DNA of 64,000 nucleotides, taken from NCBI GenBank assembly GCA_003973265.1, contig QNYZ01000060.1, forward strand, positions 28,330 to 92,329, read 5' to 3'. The notes under the pieces were generated by a model. It saw only the letters and a list, made by a program, of their open reading frames with translations. It did no database searches and was not told where the DNA came from. Both the position numbers and the translations under genes were made by a program. This DNA is from Deltaproteobacteria bacterium. Its GTDB lineage: Bacteria; Desulfobacterota; Desulfobacteria; Desulfobacterales; QNYZ01. Positions 17,324-28,369 of the stretch are shown piece after piece (positions within the stretch are counted from its first letter, which is position 1; each line of letters begins with the position of its first letter).

Positions 17324-17825
17324 ATCAGGCCAGGGATGCGTCATAAGCCGCCAACAAGCTGTATCCAGAGCCGCTTCCTTTTTATATGTATCCTTATATG
17401 CCCGAGGTACAACAACACCCCTTGAGCGGATTCGTTGGGCGTCGTGTCTGTCGTATCAATGCAGACTTCCGGGTTTTCCATGACATTCGCCTTGAACGGA
17501 AATTGTTTGACTACGACTGCCACCAGCCGGCAAAAAACCAGCCGCGGGAAAATGGCCGACGCAAAATAAATTACATAATCGTAATGTCTTTTATAATAAT
17601 AAATATCACGTAAATGTAATTAAAATTAAAATTTATTACAAAAATGTAACCTATTTCCGGCGGAACGAAAATCTTAAAGTCATATTAACTTACCGTAATA
17701 TTAAAATATTCAGTGTTTATATTCTTTGGCATAATTTTTGGATATACATTGTCATTTAGAATTATTCATAAATATGAACGGGTTCATGCTTTGACCGTTC
17801 ATGATATTTACAAAACCGGCGGAAA
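17324..17825. other. Intergenic leader of the glnD block, AT-rich with a palindrome
   Basis: No convincing coding sequence. From 17565 on it is strongly AT-rich and repeats TGTAA/TTACA elements. One perfect inverted repeat, TTACA-AAAA-TGTAA, is at 17636-17649; a looser ACAT...ATGT pair is at about 17573-17587. These could be a regulator-binding region for the nitrogen genes downstream. A sigma-54-like site lies near its end. Confidence 0.5.
17726..17742 (+). promoter_or_regulatory. Possible sigma-54 promoter upstream of glnD
   Basis: TTGGCAT, four bases, then TTTGGA: the GG (17728-17729) and the downstream GG (17740-17741) are ten bases apart, as in -24/-12 promoters, but the -12 element has GG instead of GC and the C of GGCAC is replaced. 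It lies about 85 nt before glnD. A degenerate match supported mainly by the nitrogen-related operon behind it. Confidence 0.35.
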
Positions 17826-20486
17826 ATGATCCAGGCAGCAATTCATAATAAAAAAAGCGAAAATCAAATGCTTCGGCAGCAGCGGGGCGCCCTGATTCAG
17901 GCCTTTCTTGAAGACCGCTCGCCCGATTTTATCCTGGCCCATTCCCGGATTTTTGATACCTATTTTCGTGAACGCTACGCCGCCAGCCTGATCGGCCCGA
18001 AGCTGGGACCGACGCGGAACCCGTGTGCCATTATTGCCCTGGGCGGATATGGCCGGCAGGAACAGTGCGTTCATTCCGATATCGATCTGCTTTTTTTATT
18101 CGAAAAGCGGGTACCACCAGTCGCCGTTCAACTGGTTGAGGAGGTGCTGTTTCCCCTTTGGGACCTGGGGCTCGATGTCGGTCACGTGACCCGCTCCATC
18201 GGTGACTGTCTGGATGAAGCCCGGTCGGATCTGGAAAACCTCACCGCCATGCTTGACGCCCGGTTCATATGCGGCATGTCGCCGCTGTTCACCGCGCTGG
18301 AATCCATGCTCCGCAAAAACGTCTGGGCCGGAAAATCCGATCAAATCATCCACCAGCTGGTCGCGGTGAACCGGCAACGCCATCGTCGTTTTGGAGATTC
18401 CGCCCACCTGCTCCAACCCAACCTGAAGGAGGGACATGGCGGCCTGCGCGATTACCATACATTGTTATGGATTACCCGTATCCAGGCGGGTGTCCGGACC
18501 CGCCGGGACCTGGAATACCACGGGTGCCTGTCTCACGAGGAATACACGTCTCTTGAAACCACACTCAATTTTATCTGGCGGGTACGTAACCATTTGCATC
18601 TTTTAACCGGCCGCAAAAACGACCAGCTCTATTTTGAGCACCAGGAAAAACTGGCGCAGACACTGGGATTTACTTCCGTCAATGGATTGCGGCCGGTGGA
18701 GCATTTTCTCGGCGAACTGCACGCCGGGATGACCCGGCTCAAGAACCTGGGCGAGATGTTCTTATACGAAAACGACCTGGAAAAGCGCTCCGGCCGCATC
18801 TCGGCCAGCGGCAAACGCCCTGGGCACACAGGCCTGGTGATTGAAAAAGGGATGCTCAATTTCAGCTCGCCCGAGGAAATGATTGCCGATCCGGAATTGT
18901 TGATGATCATTTTCCTGGAGAGTGCCCGTCTCAGGATCCCGTTAACACCCGAGGCCAAACGCCTGGTCAGGGATTTCTCGTATCTCGTGGATGATGATTT
19001 CAGAAAATCCCCGGACGTGGTCAACGCCTTCGAACGGGTATTGACGACACCGTCGGGAACATTTAACGCGTTAAGCGAGATGCTCGATACCGAACTGTTG
19101 ATTCGTTTTTTGCCCGAATTTAAAAACATCCACAATCGGATTCTTTATAACGCCTACCACCTCTACCCGGTGGACCGGCACTCTTTGCGGGTGGTGCGGG
19201 CATTGCGTAGCTTCAACACTGCCGATGATGTCACCGGGTGTCGGCTGGGTGCGGATCTGTATAAAGAAACGCCACACAAAAAACTGCTTTGCTGGGCCGC
19301 GCTCCTTCACGATATTGCCAAAGGCGATGCGGATGGGCACCATGCTGAAAAAGGCGCGGGGATCGCTGAAAAAGTCCTGACCCGCATGGGAATGCCGTTA
19401 AAAGGGATCGAAATAGTCACGTTTCTGATCCGCGAGCACCTGTTTTTGATTCATACGGCCCTTCGCCGGGATCTCCAGGAAGAAGAAACGGCCATTTTCT
19501 GCGCCCGCCGTGTCAAAAGTATCAACCGGCTGAAAATGCTCTATCTCCTCAGCGTGGCCGACTCAGCGGCCACCAGCCCCAAGGCCTGGAATGACTGGAC
19601 GGCGGTATTGCTGCAGGATCTTTTTTTGAAAACAGCCAAAATCCTGGAAAAAGGAGAACTGGCATCGGGCCAGGCAACCCGGATGCTTGAAAGAAAGCGA
19701 GCCGCCGTGGTGGCATCTTCGACGACCGACAAAGATCGTCTTGCCATCGCGAAGATCGTGAAAGAATTGTCGCCGCGATACATGCATTATGTACCGGCCA
19801 AAGCGATTGCCGGCCATATTGACCTGTACCGCTCCCTGGGCGATCGCTCACACACCTGGTCCATTACCGGCGCCGCCACCCGGGATACGCGCACTGTCAC
19901 AATCTGCACCCGGGACCACCACGGGCTTTTTTCTAAAATAGCCGGCGTATTGACCTTAAATCGGATCGATATTCTCAATGCCCAGATCTATACCTGGAAC
20001 AATCGGATAGCGCTCGATATTTTCGAAGTCACCGCGCCGCCAGACCCCATTTTCGAACAAAGCAAATGGGAAAAAACCGGACGCGATCTCGAGGCGGCCC
20101 TGACCGGTCAACTCGATTTACCCGCAGTGTTGACCACGCGGCTGGCCGCCTACCGGAAAGCGCATCTGCCCGGGAAGGGGAATCCGCCACGGGTGATGAT
20201 CGATAATGAGAGTTCAAGTTTTTTTTCCCTGGTCGAAATATATGCCGATGATTTTCCCGGCCTTTTGTTTACCGTCACCGACGCGTTGTACCGGTCCGGT
20301 CTCGATATCTGGATCGCTAAAATCGCCACCGGCGTCGATGAGGTGGTCGATGTTTTTTACGTACGTGATTTTGACGGAAATAAAATCGATTCTCACCGCA
20401 TGGAAATATCGGTTAAACAGGCAATTATCCGGGCGGTAACGGCGGTTGACGACAACCGGACATCAACGGGAGCCCTCGATGCCTGA
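17826..20486 (+). CDS. glnD: Bifunctional [protein-PII] uridylyltransferase / uridylyl-removing enzyme
   Basis: GlnD senses glutamine and adds or removes UMP on PII. The 886-residue product has every expected part: a nucleotidyltransferase domain with LGGYGRQEQCVHSDIDLLFLF (about 61-81), the GlnD helical region (LLQPNLKEGHGGLRDYH), an HD domain with ALLHDIAKGDADGHH (about 495-510), and two C-terminal ACT domains (TVTICTRDHHGLFSKIAGVL and SLVEIYADDFPGLLFTVTDAL). The start has a weak GGCGGAAA leader. It heads glnD-amtB-glnB-glnA, so sensor, target and effectors are together. No ntrBC or glnE is visible in the window. Confidence 0.96.
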   Translation: MIQAAIHNKKSENQMLRQQRGALIQAFLEDRSPDFILAHSRIFDTYFRERYAASLIGPKLGPTRNPCAIIALGGYGRQEQCVHSDIDLLFLFEKRVPPVAVQLVEEVLFPLWDLGLDVGHVTRSIGDCLDEARSDLENLTAMLDARFICGMSPLFTALESMLRKNVWAGKSDQIIHQLVAVNRQRHRRFGDSAHLLQPNLKEGHGGLRDYHTLLWITRIQAGVRTRRDLEYHGCLSHEEYTSLETTLNFIWRVRNHLHLLTGRKNDQLYFEHQEKLAQTLGFTSVNGLRPVEHFLGELHAGMTRLKNLGEMFLYENDLEKRSGRISASGKRPGHTGLVIEKGMLNFSSPEEMIADPELLMIIFLESARLRIPLTPEAKRLVRDFSYLVDDDFRKSPDVVNAFERVLTTPSGTFNALSEMLDTELLIRFLPEFKNIHNRILYNAYHLYPVDRHSLRVVRALRSFNTADDVTGCRLGADLYKETPHKKLLCWAALLHDIAKGDADGHHAEKGAGIAEKVLTRMGMPLKGIEIVTFLIREHLFLIHTALRRDLQEEETAIFCARRVKSINRLKMLYLLSVADSAATSPKAWNDWTAVLLQDLFLKTAKILEKGELASGQATRMLERKRAAVVASSTTDKDRLAIAKIVKELSPRYMHYVPAKAIAGHIDLYRSLGDRSHTWSITGAATRDTRTVTICTRDHHGLFSKIAGVLTLNRIDILNAQIYTWNNRIALDIFEVTAPPDPIFEQSKWEKTGRDLEAALTGQLDLPAVLTTRLAAYRKAHLPGKGNPPRVMIDNESSSFFSLVEIYADDFPGLLFTVTDALYRSGLDIWIAKIATGVDEVVDVFYVRDFDGNKIDSHRMEISVKQAIIRAVTAVDDNRTSTGALDA

Positions 20487-20511
20487 CCCGGAAAGAAAGA
20501 GGACACCTGTC

Positions 20512-21807
20512 ATGAAACCGAAATATGTTCTGCTGGTCGCGGCACTGACGTTCTGGCCGTTTTCCGCGGCTTTTGCCGGAGAGACTGCCCTCAATTCCGG
20601 AGATACCGCCTGGATGATGATATCGACCGCTCTGGTCATGATGATGACGCCGGCCGGGCTGGCGCTTTTTTATGGCGGTATGTCGAGAAACAAAAATCTG
20701 CTCAACACCTTTGCCATGACATTCGTAGCCTATTGCCTGGGAAGTGTGATCTGGATGGTGTGGGGATATACCCTGGCCTTCGGGCCAGACCACGCCGGAA
20801 TGATCGGCGGACTCGGCCATCTCTTCATGGCCGGTATCGGGGTTGACGATCTGACCGGAACCATCCCCACCCTTGTCTTTGTCCTTTTTCAGATGACCTT
20901 TGCGGCCATTACCGCGGCGCTGGTACTCGGTTCAATTGTCGACCGGATGAAATTTTCCGCCTGGATTGTTTTTACCGTTTTGTGGATGACCGTTATTTAC
21001 TGCCCCATTGCCCATTGGGTCTGGGGCGGCGGATGGATGGCAAAAATCGGTGCCCTTGATTTTGCCGGGGGAAATGTCGTGCACATCAACGCCGGGGTGG
21101 CGGCCCTGGTGCTGTGCCTGGTGCTGGGTAAACGGATCGGGTACGGCCGGGAAGCGATGTTTCCGTCGAGTATTACCCTGACGGCACTGGGGGCGGCATT
21201 ATTGTGGTTTGGCTGGTTCGGTTTTAATGCAGGCAGCCGGATGGCCGCCGACGGCGTGGCCGGGTCGGCATTTCTGGTCACCAACACATCGGCGGCCATG
21301 GGCGCGTTGACCTGGATGTTCGTCGAATGGAAAGTGAATAAAAAACCGACCGTTCTGGGTATCGCATCCGGCGCTGTGGCCGGGCTGGTCGCCATCACGC
21401 CGGCCGCGGGGTTCGTTAACCTGTCCGGTGCGCTGATTATCGGAACAGGTGCCGGGGTGATCGGGTTTTACGGTGTGACCCTGCTCAAACGAAAACTCAA
21501 CTACGATGATTCTCTGGATGTTTTCGGCGTCCACGGGATGTGCGGCATCTGGGGTGCCCTGGCCACTGGTCTGTTCGCCGATCCGGCCATCACCGAAGGT
21601 GCCAGCGGACTTTTCTATGGTAATCCGAAGCAACTTTGGATACAATTCGTGTCCATTGTGGCAACAGCCCTCTTTACGGCGATCGGTACCTTCCTCGTCT
21701 TAATGGTTACAAAAACGGTGACCCATGGTATTCGGGTTTCAGCCGAAGATGAGATCGAAGGGCTCGACAGCGCGGTGCACGGAGAAAGGGCTTTCGAGAT
21801 TTCATAA
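20512..21807 (+). CDS. amtB: Ammonium transporter
   Basis: A 431-residue Amt/Rh channel for ammonium. A cleavable signal peptide (MKPKYVLLVAALTFWPFSAAFAG) is followed by the family start SGDTAWMMISTALVMMMTPAGLALFYGGM. Pore and signature elements include GGGWMAKIGALDFAGGNVVH with the first pore His region, GWFGFNAGS, and DVFGVHGMCGIWGALATGLF with the second pore His. About 11 membrane helices. I start at the ATG at 20512, which has AGAGGA 8 nt upstream and begins the signal peptide; in-frame ATGs 33 and 66 nt upstream would add a charged leader. PII (next gene) is the classical partner that blocks the pore. Confidence 0.95.
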   Translation: MKPKYVLLVAALTFWPFSAAFAGETALNSGDTAWMMISTALVMMMTPAGLALFYGGMSRNKNLLNTFAMTFVAYCLGSVIWMVWGYTLAFGPDHAGMIGGLGHLFMAGIGVDDLTGTIPTLVFVLFQMTFAAITAALVLGSIVDRMKFSAWIVFTVLWMTVIYCPIAHWVWGGGWMAKIGALDFAGGNVVHINAGVAALVLCLVLGKRIGYGREAMFPSSITLTALGAALLWFGWFGFNAGSRMAADGVAGSAFLVTNTSAAMGALTWMFVEWKVNKKPTVLGIASGAVAGLVAITPAAGFVNLSGALIIGTGAGVIGFYGVTLLKRKLNYDDSLDVFGVHGMCGIWGALATGLFADPAITEGASGLFYGNPKQLWIQFVSIVATALFTAIGTFLVLMVTKTVTHGIRVSAEDEIEGLDSAVHGERAFEIS

Positions 21808-21845
21808 ACCAGGTGAACGATTCGGATTACGAAAGGAATGCGTAG

Positions 21846-22184
<339 letters not shown>

Positions 22185-22337
22185 TTCAGATGCTTTTCCG
22201 GTTGATCTGGATCTGGTTGATGTGAAGAAACAGGACCGGAATTGAACCGTCTGAACCTATGAATTCGCACCATCGATCCTCCAAAATGCCGCCTGTTAGA
22301 GCGTAACGTAATCTTAAACCAAGGAGGGAATTAAATT

Positions 22338-23750
22338 ATGACACCGGCAGATGTAATCAAACTTGCCAAGGAAAATGATGTAAGAATTGTTGATATCCGG
22401 TTTATCGATTTACCGGGAGTATGGCAGCATTTCAGTGTACCCATCGGCGAGCTGGACGAGTCCAGCTTTGAGGACGGATTCGGGTTTGACGGTTCCAGTA
22501 TCCGTGGCTGGCAGCCGATTCACGCCAGCGACATGCTGGTGGTACCCGATGCGGATACGGCCAAAATAGACCCCTTTTACAAAACCCCGACCCTGGTGGT
22601 GATCGGTAATATTGTCGATCCGGTTACCCGGGAACCCTACTCACGCGATCCGCGCTATATCGCCCGCAAGGCCGAAAACTACCTGAAAAGTACGGGAATC
22701 GGCAATGTGGCCTATATCGGCCCCGAGCCTGAGTTTTTCATCTTCGACGACATTCGCTTTGAATCGAGCCGTGAGGGGGCATTTTACCAGATTGATTCTA
22801 TTGAAGGGGCCTGGAATACCGGCCGGGACGAAGCGCCCAACCTTGGCTATAAACCCCGTCACAAGGAAGGCTATTTTCCGGTCCCGCCCATGGATAAATT
22901 CCAGGATCTGCGGTCGGAGATGGTATTGACGCTGGAGGCGCTGGGGATCGACATCGAGGCCCAGCATCATGAAGTGGCCACCGCCGGCCAGTCCGAGATC
23001 GATATGCGTTTTAAACCGCTCTTGCAGATGGCCGATCAGCTGATGTGGTTCAAATATGTGTTGAAAAATGTGGCCTGCCAGAATGGCCATACCGTAACCT
23101 TTATGCCCAAACCGCTCTTTGAAGATAACGGAACCGGGATGCATACCCATATCAGTATCTGGAATGATGACAAGCCCCTGTTTGCCGGAGACAAATATGC
23201 CGGGGTTTCCCAGGAAGCCCTGTACGCTATCGGCGGTATTTTGACCCATTGCAAGTCTTTATGTGCCTTCAGCAATCCCACCACCAATTCATACAAACGC
23301 CTGGTGCCCGGCTTTGAGGCCCCGGTGAACCTGGCATATTCAAGCCGGAATCGCAGTGCGGCGGTTCGGCTGCCCATGTACTCAACATCGCCCAGGGCCA
23401 AACGGATCGAATTTCGGACCCCGGACCCGTCCTGCAATGGCTATCTGGCATTTTCGGCCATTTTGATGGCGATACTCGACGGTATTGAAAACAAAATCGA
23501 TCCCGGCGATCCGCTGGATAAAGATATCTACGGCCTGCCACCGGAAGAGCTGGCTCAGATCCCGTCTGCGCCGGGTTCTCTGGATGAGGCCCTCCAGGCT
23601 CTCAAGGATGATCACGACTACCTGCTCAAGGGAGATGTCTTTACCCGGGATGCACTGGATATGTGGGTCGACTATAAAATTGACAATGAAGTCAACCCCA
23701 TTAAACTGCGGCCACACCCCCATGAATTTTATCTCTACTACGATATTTAG
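22338..23750 (+). CDS. glnA: Glutamine synthetase type I
   Basis: GlnA condenses glutamate and ammonia using ATP. The 470-residue product has [10 protein letters not shown], the metal-ligand region [12 protein letters not shown], the ATP-binding [19 protein letters not shown], and NRSAAVRLP. The adenylylation loop [11 protein letters not shown] places the target Tyr at codon 398, so it is the beta-type enzyme controllable by GlnE-type adenylylation. AAGGAGG precedes the ATG. It is 153 nt after glnB and may have its own promoter there, although I could not find a clear one. Confidence 0.97.
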   Translation: MTPADVIKLAKENDVRIVDIRFIDLPGVWQHFSVPIGELDESSFEDGFGFDGSSIRGWQPIHASDMLVVPDADTAKIDPFYKTPTLVVIGNIVDPVTREPYSRDPRYIARKAENYLKSTGIGNVAYIGPEPEFFIFDDIRFESSREGAFYQIDSIEGAWNTGRDEAPNLGYKPRHKEGYFPVPPMDKFQDLRSEMVLTLEALGIDIEAQHHEVATAGQSEIDMRFKPLLQMADQLMWFKYVLKNVACQNGHTVTFMPKPLFEDNGTGMHTHISIWNDDKPLFAGDKYAGVSQEALYAIGGILTHCKSLCAFSNPTTNSYKRLVPGFEAPVNLAYSSRNRSAAVRLPMYSTSPRAKRIEFRTPDPSCNGYLAFSAILMAILDGIENKIDPGDPLDKDIYGLPPEELAQIPSAPGSLDEALQALKDDHDYLLKGDVFTRDALDMWVDYKIDNEVNPIKLRPHPHEFYLYYDI

Positions 23751-23778
23751 TCTGAACCCTTAAGCCATTGAACACCCA

Positions 23779-23816
23779 GCCCCGCCGCACCGGATGCTCC
23801 GGTGTCATGGCGGGGC
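23779..23816 (+). terminator. Terminator-like hairpin after glnA
   Basis: GCCCCGCC (23779-23786) pairs with GGCGGGGC (23809-23816); an inner perfect stem CACCGGA/TCCGGTG encloses a TGC loop. The following sequence is only moderately T-rich, so it may act as a strong pause or a 3'-end stabiliser as well as a terminator. Confidence 0.65.
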
Positions 23817-24128
23817 CGTTGTTTGCAGATCATCCCATTTGACGCTTTTGACACCCGGACGACCACAAAGTCCTAGTAGAGCCCGCTGGAAAATCGAAAA
23901 TGAAGCCTTCACTCAAATTGTCCAACCCGGCGCTGTTTAACTGCCGTTTGCCAAAATCTTGTCTATAGAACCTTCCTGGCCCTCTTCACCGGGATTTACC
24001 GGGCAGCCCGTCAGCCGGATTTACAAAGCGGTTGCTTAATGATATCATTCAAATCAAGTTTCGCGCTAAATTGCCAGTTTCGAGTTTAGCCAAAGGCCGG
24101 GGTCAACCGTAGATGACAGGGGCAAAAA
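23817..24128. other. Intergenic, nothing supported
   Basis: About 310 nt between the glnA hairpin and the Hsp20 gene. I see no coding frame with homology, no RNA gene and no clear heat-shock promoter or CIRCE element. Confidence 0.5.
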
Positions 24129-24575
24129 ATGGACTACGTTAAAATCAGATTCGATCGCGACTTCGACGGGTCGGTATCGAACACAGGCCGCTCTTTCGAC
24201 GAAATGTATCACACCATCAATCCTCAGTTTACGCTGGCGGATCAATCCTGGAATCCGGCTGTGGACGTTTACCAGACACCGGAAAAAACGATTATCCGCA
24301 TAGAAATTGCCGGCGTGAGAAAAAAAGATTTAAATGTGGAGGTAAACAGCAAAGCGGTACGCATCCGCGGTAAACGGAGAGAACTCTCCCGGCGGCAGGG
24401 GGCGGCATACCAACTCGCTGAAATCCGGTATGGCCGGTTTGAGCGGATCCTCTGCTTCCCGGAACCCATTGATACGGAAGAGGTTTCCTCTTCATATACC
24501 AACGGTTTCCTGGAAATCCGGCTGACCCGGCTCAATCAGGCGGACGTTCGTAAAATTCCCGTTCATCGTGGTTAA
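24129..24575 (+). CDS. Hsp20/alpha-crystallin family small heat-shock protein
   Basis: A 148-residue holdase. The alpha-crystallin domain runs from about residue 38 (WNPAVDVYQTPEKTIIRIEIAGVRKKDLNVEV) to about 143, with VRIRGKRRE and the closing SSSYTNGFLEIRLTR. The short N-terminal arm is about 37 residues and contains FDEMYHTINPQF. No C-terminal IXI anchor is obvious (it ends DVRKIPVHRG), which may limit large-oligomer formation. It lies 76 nt upstream of lon on the same strand, a natural pairing of holdase and protease. Confidence 0.9.
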   Translation: MDYVKIRFDRDFDGSVSNTGRSFDEMYHTINPQFTLADQSWNPAVDVYQTPEKTIIRIEIAGVRKKDLNVEVNSKAVRIRGKRRELSRRQGAAYQLAEIRYGRFERILCFPEPIDTEEVSSSYTNGFLEIRLTRLNQADVRKIPVHRG

Positions 24576-24651
24576 AAACACGCGTATGGATCTACTGAAC
24601 CGATCTACCGGCAGGGTGGATCGTTAAAAAAAAATATTTTTGGAGGCATGC

Positions 24652-27018
24652 ATGACCGACCAAGACACCCCGGCCGATATCACGTCTGATGATTTACCCG
24701 AGGTACTCCCGATACTCCCATTGTATGACACCGTACTGTTTCCCAAGATGGTGCTGCCTCTGGTTGTGATGAAAAAGGAATCCGTTCAGCTGGTTGACGA
24801 GGCCATGCAGGCCAATCGGATTATCGGCCTGCAACTGGCCCGGAAAAAGCCGGATGACGGCGATCCCGGCGAAAAGGACCTCTATCCGATCGGTACCAGT
24901 GCCACGATATTAAAGATGGCCAAAAGCGACGAAGACAAGGCCCAGCTCATCGTCCAGGGGCTGGGGAGATTTAAACCCGTAAAGTTTATATCGAAAAAGC
25001 CCTATCTCCGGGCCCGGGTGAAACCCATCACCGATATTGAAACCAGCGACGATGAAACCGAAGCCCTGATGAAAAATCTATTGGGCCTGTTTAACCGGAT
25101 TGTCGAATTGTCGCCCGGGTTACCCAAAGAAGTCATTGCCATGGCCAATGCGATCCAGGAGCCGGGAACACTGGCCGACATGATCGCCTCCTCCATTGAC
25201 ACCTCCTTTACGGATAAACAGAAAATACTCGAAAAAAGGCGGATTAAAAAACGCCTCAAGGAGGTCACCCGCCAGGCCAACCACCAGTTGCACATCCTCG
25301 AGCTTGGCAGCAAAATTCAATCCCAGGTGAAGGGCGACATGGAGAAGGGACAGCGCGAATACTACCTGCGCCAGCAGCTTAAGGCCATCCGGGAAGAACT
25401 GGGAGACACCGATGATACCGCGGTGGAAATTGAGGAACTCAAGGCCAAAATAGCCCAGAAAAACCTGCCCGAAGAGGCGCTTAAGGAAGCCGAAAGAGAG
25501 CTGAGCCGTCTTTCCCGCATGAACCCGTCATCGGCGGAGTATACAGTGGCGGCAACTTACCTGGACTGGCTCACTGCCCTGCCCTGGAACAACAGCACAA
25601 AGGACAACCTGAACATCAAAAAAGCACGTAAAGTTCTCGATCATGACCATTTCGGGCTGGAAAAGGCAAAAAAACGGATCGTGGAATATCTGGCCGTGCG
25701 GAAATTAAAAGCAGATTCCAAGGGGCCGATTCTCTGCTTTGTAGGTCCACCCGGCACCGGCAAAACATCCCTGGGTGCTTCCATTGCCCGGGCCATGGGG
25801 AGACAGTTTCACCGCATTTCCCTGGGCGGTGTCCGTGACGAAGCGGAAATCCGGGGACATCGGCGAACCTATGTGGGTGCCATGCCCGGACGGATCATCC
25901 AGGGCCTGCGCCGGGCCGGATCCAACAACCCGGTTTTCATGCTGGACGAGATCGACAAGATCGGCAGTGATTTCAGGGGGGATCCGTCTTCGGCCCTGCT
26001 GGAAGTACTTGATCCGGAACAAAACAACAGCTTTACCGATCATTATCTGGACGTGCCCTTTGATCTGACCAAAGTCATGTTCATCACCACGGCCAATCTA
26101 CTCGACAACATTCCCCCGGCCCTGCGGGATCGCATGGAAATCCTGCAGCTGCTGGGATACACTGAAGAAGAAAAGGTAAAAATTGCCAACCGGTATCTGG
26201 TACCCCGGCAGCGCCGGGCCCACGGACTTTCGGCCAGGCAGATCCGGTTTACCAAGGGCGCCATTCGAAAAATAATCAGCGGCTATACACGGGAAGCGGG
26301 GCTGCGGCACCTTGAACAGGAAATTGCCGCCATTTGCCGGGGTGCGGCGGCCACCATCGTCGCCGGTAAAAAGAAACGGGTGATAATCCGGGTGAATGAT
26401 TTAAGCGAATATATCGGCCCGGTCCGGCTGACACCGGAAACACGATCCCGAAAGCTGATCCCCGGGGTGGCCCTGGGGCTGGCCTGGACCGCCACCGGCG
26501 GTGAAATCCTCTTTATTGAGGCCACGGCTATGAAGGGCGGCAAAGGACTGACCCTGACCGGCCAGCTGGGCGATGTCATGAAAGAATCAGCCACGGCCGC
26601 CCTGAGTTTTATCCGGGCCAATGCTGCGGAATTTAAAATTGACGAGGATTTTTTCGACCATACCGATATCCACATCCACGTGCCCGCCGGCGCGATTCCC
26701 AAGGATGGACCGTCAGCCGGTGTCACCATGCTCACGGCCCTGGCGTCCCTGCTCATGGACCGCCCCATTAAAAAGGATCTGGCCATGACCGGTGAAATCA
26801 CCCTGCGCGGGCAGGTCCTCCCCGTGGGAGGCATCAAGGAGAAGGTGCTGGCCGCCCATCGGGCAGGTGTAAAAACTTTGATCCTGCCAAAGGCCAATGA
26901 AAAAGATCTGTTCGATATTCCCAAAAAGATTCAGGACACCATTGCATTTCATTTTGTCAGCTATATGCGGGACGTCATTGATCTGGCCCTGACTTCAAAA
27001 AAAGGGTCCGCTTCCTGA
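24652..27018 (+). CDS. lon: ATP-dependent protease Lon
   Basis: A 788-residue cytoplasmic AAA+ serine protease degrading damaged and regulatory proteins. N-terminal LON substrate domain ([22 protein letters not shown] onward), coiled coil (ending [19 protein letters not shown]), AAA+ module with Walker [10 protein letters not shown] and Walker [11 protein letters not shown], and a protease domain with the catalytic Ser in [11 protein letters not shown] plus the downstream Lys in [15 protein letters not shown]. The ATG at 24652 has GGAGG 5 nt upstream; an earlier in-frame TTG overlaps that site and is rejected. The stop overlaps the rlpA start. Confidence 0.97.
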   Translation: MTDQDTPADITSDDLPEVLPILPLYDTVLFPKMVLPLVVMKKESVQLVDEAMQANRIIGLQLARKKPDDGDPGEKDLYPIGTSATILKMAKSDEDKAQLIVQGLGRFKPVKFISKKPYLRARVKPITDIETSDDETEALMKNLLGLFNRIVELSPGLPKEVIAMANAIQEPGTLADMIASSIDTSFTDKQKILEKRRIKKRLKEVTRQANHQLHILELGSKIQSQVKGDMEKGQREYYLRQQLKAIREELGDTDDTAVEIEELKAKIAQKNLPEEALKEAERELSRLSRMNPSSAEYTVAATYLDWLTALPWNNSTKDNLNIKKARKVLDHDHFGLEKAKKRIVEYLAVRKLKADSKGPILCFVGPPGTGKTSLGASIARAMGRQFHRISLGGVRDEAEIRGHRRTYVGAMPGRIIQGLRRAGSNNPVFMLDEIDKIGSDFRGDPSSALLEVLDPEQNNSFTDHYLDVPFDLTKVMFITTANLLDNIPPALRDRMEILQLLGYTEEEKVKIANRYLVPRQRRAHGLSARQIRFTKGAIRKIISGYTREAGLRHLEQEIAAICRGAAATIVAGKKKRVIIRVNDLSEYIGPVRLTPETRSRKLIPGVALGLAWTATGGEILFIEATAMKGGKGLTLTGQLGDVMKESATAALSFIRANAAEFKIDEDFFDHTDIHIHVPAGAIPKDGPSAGVTMLTALASLLMDRPIKKDLAMTGEITLRGQVLPVGGIKEKVLAAHRAGVKTLILPKANEKDLFDIPKKIQDTIAFHFVSYMRDVIDLALTSKKGSAS

Positions 27019-27791
27019 TGCATCGCCACGACAATCCGTTTTCCGGCCGCAGGGCGTTGGTGCTGTTTTTACTGATGGTTTTCGGGCTGGCGACCGCCGG
27101 GATTTCGGGCTGCACCCGGAAAACACCCCCGCCGCGGCCATCAACGCCCGGCGCTCCCAAGCCGTATAAAGTCATGGGCAGCTGGTACCAGCCGCTGGCC
27201 CATAGTGATGGATTCAGGCAGCGCGGCCTGGCCTCCTGGTACGGGAAAAAATTTCACGGCCGTAAAACAGCCAACGGAGAACTGTATAACATGTACGGGG
27301 TCAGTGCGGCCCATAAAACATTGCCCCTGGGCACCTGGGTCCGCGTCCGGCATCTGAAAAATAACCGGACACTTGATGTCCGGATCAACGACCGGGGGCC
27401 TTTTGTGCGGGGCCGCATCATCGACCTCTCCTTTGGGGCGGCCAAAAAGCTGGGTATCGTGGGACCGGGAACCGCAAGGGTGGAAATTGTTGCCCTGGGG
27501 AAAGCGGGCAAACCCCGGCCCGATGGTCGCCCGACCTACCAGCCGGTGGCCTATGACAGGGGTAATTTCACCATCCAGGTCGGTGCATTCACGGATCGAC
27601 AAAATGCCGAAAAATTTGTTCGGCAACTCGACAAAACCTACCTGAACGCGCACATAACCGCCTACGATGACGGCCAGACGGTATTTTACCGGGTCCGCGT
27701 CGGCAAATGTAATACGCTGGCCAAAGCCGCGGAATACGAAAATCACCTCATCAACCATGGATTTCCCGATGCCTTTACCGTCGCCGAATAA
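27018..27791 (+). CDS. rlpA: RlpA-like lipoprotein with SPOR domain (septal lytic transglycosylase type)
   Basis: A 257-residue envelope lipoprotein. The signal ends in lipobox ISGC with Cys32. A double-psi beta-barrel (about residues 72-160) has GLASWYGKKFHGRKTANGE, HKTLPLGTWVRV and the catalytic-region Asp in INDRGPFVRGR. A C-terminal SPOR domain (about 182-257, FTIQVGAFTDRQNAEKF) should bind denuded septal glycan. Related RlpA proteins cleave such glycans or sit at the division site. It overlaps lon by 1 nt and gmhB by about 35 nt, so it lies within a compact transcript. Confidence 0.9.
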   Translation: MHRHDNPFSGRRALVLFLLMVFGLATAGISGCTRKTPPPRPSTPGAPKPYKVMGSWYQPLAHSDGFRQRGLASWYGKKFHGRKTANGELYNMYGVSAAHKTLPLGTWVRVRHLKNNRTLDVRINDRGPFVRGRIIDLSFGAAKKLGIVGPGTARVEIVALGKAGKPRPDGRPTYQPVAYDRGNFTIQVGAFTDRQNAEKFVRQLDKTYLNAHITAYDDGQTVFYRVRVGKCNTLAKAAEYENHLINHGFPDAFTVAE

Positions 27792-28347
27792 GGATATCGA
27801 CCCGAGCCGGGTGATCTTTCTCGACCGGGATGGTGTAATCAACCACGACAGCCCGGACTACATCAAGGGCCTGGACGAATTTCACTTGCTTCCCCGCAGC
27901 CTGGAAGCGTTGGCGTTATTATCCAGAAAAGGCTGGACGGTGATTATCATTACCAACCAGTCGGCCATCGGACGCGGTCTGATTTCGCTTCCCGGCCTGA
28001 ACCGTATCCATACCCATTTAAAAAAAACGGTGGCCGATCACGGTGGAAACATTGCGGACATATTTTTTTGTCCACATCTACCGGAAGAAGACTGCCTCTG
28101 CCGAAAACCAAAACCGGAAATGATCCGCCAGGCCGCTGAAAAATTCGGGATTGTCCTGAACCGTGCCGTCATGGTGGGAGATCGCGCCACAGATATTTTG
28201 TGTGGCCAAAATGCCGGGTGCGGCCGCACGGTGCTTGTCCGCACGGGCGCCGGCCATTTAACTGAAAAACAGCTGGCGCCAACGGATGAAAATCCCACCC
28301 GGATCGCAGACGACCTGTACGATGCCGTAAAATGGATCGTGCAATAG
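27757..28347 (+). CDS. gmhB: D,D-heptose 1,7-bisphosphate phosphatase (HAD family)
   Basis: GmhB removes the 7-phosphate of D-glycero-D-manno-heptose 1,7-bisphosphate in LPS inner-core synthesis. The HAD nucleophile motif VIFLDRDGVIN is near the N-terminus, followed by VIIITNQSAIGRG (motif II), the zinc loop CPHLPEEDCLCRKPKPEM with motif III Lys, and MVGDRATDI (motif IV), a combination specific to the GmhB/HisB-N group. The start is uncertain: ATG 27757 and ATG 27769 are both possible, neither with a clear ribosome-binding site; both overlap the end of rlpA. Confidence 0.88.
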   Translation: MDFPMPLPSPNKDIDPSRVIFLDRDGVINHDSPDYIKGLDEFHLLPRSLEALALLSRKGWTVIIITNQSAIGRGLISLPGLNRIHTHLKKTVADHGGNIADIFFCPHLPEEDCLCRKPKPEMIRQAAEKFGIVLNRAVMVGDRATDILCGQNAGCGRTVLVRTGAGHLTEKQLAPTDENPTRIADDLYDAVKWIVQ

Positions 28348-28369
28348 CGAAACAGATCGGAGAAACACC

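Noticed and set aside
17386..17613. Plus-strand frame of 75 codons before glnD
   Set aside because: No motif, no ribosome-binding site, and it crosses the AT-rich regulatory-looking region.
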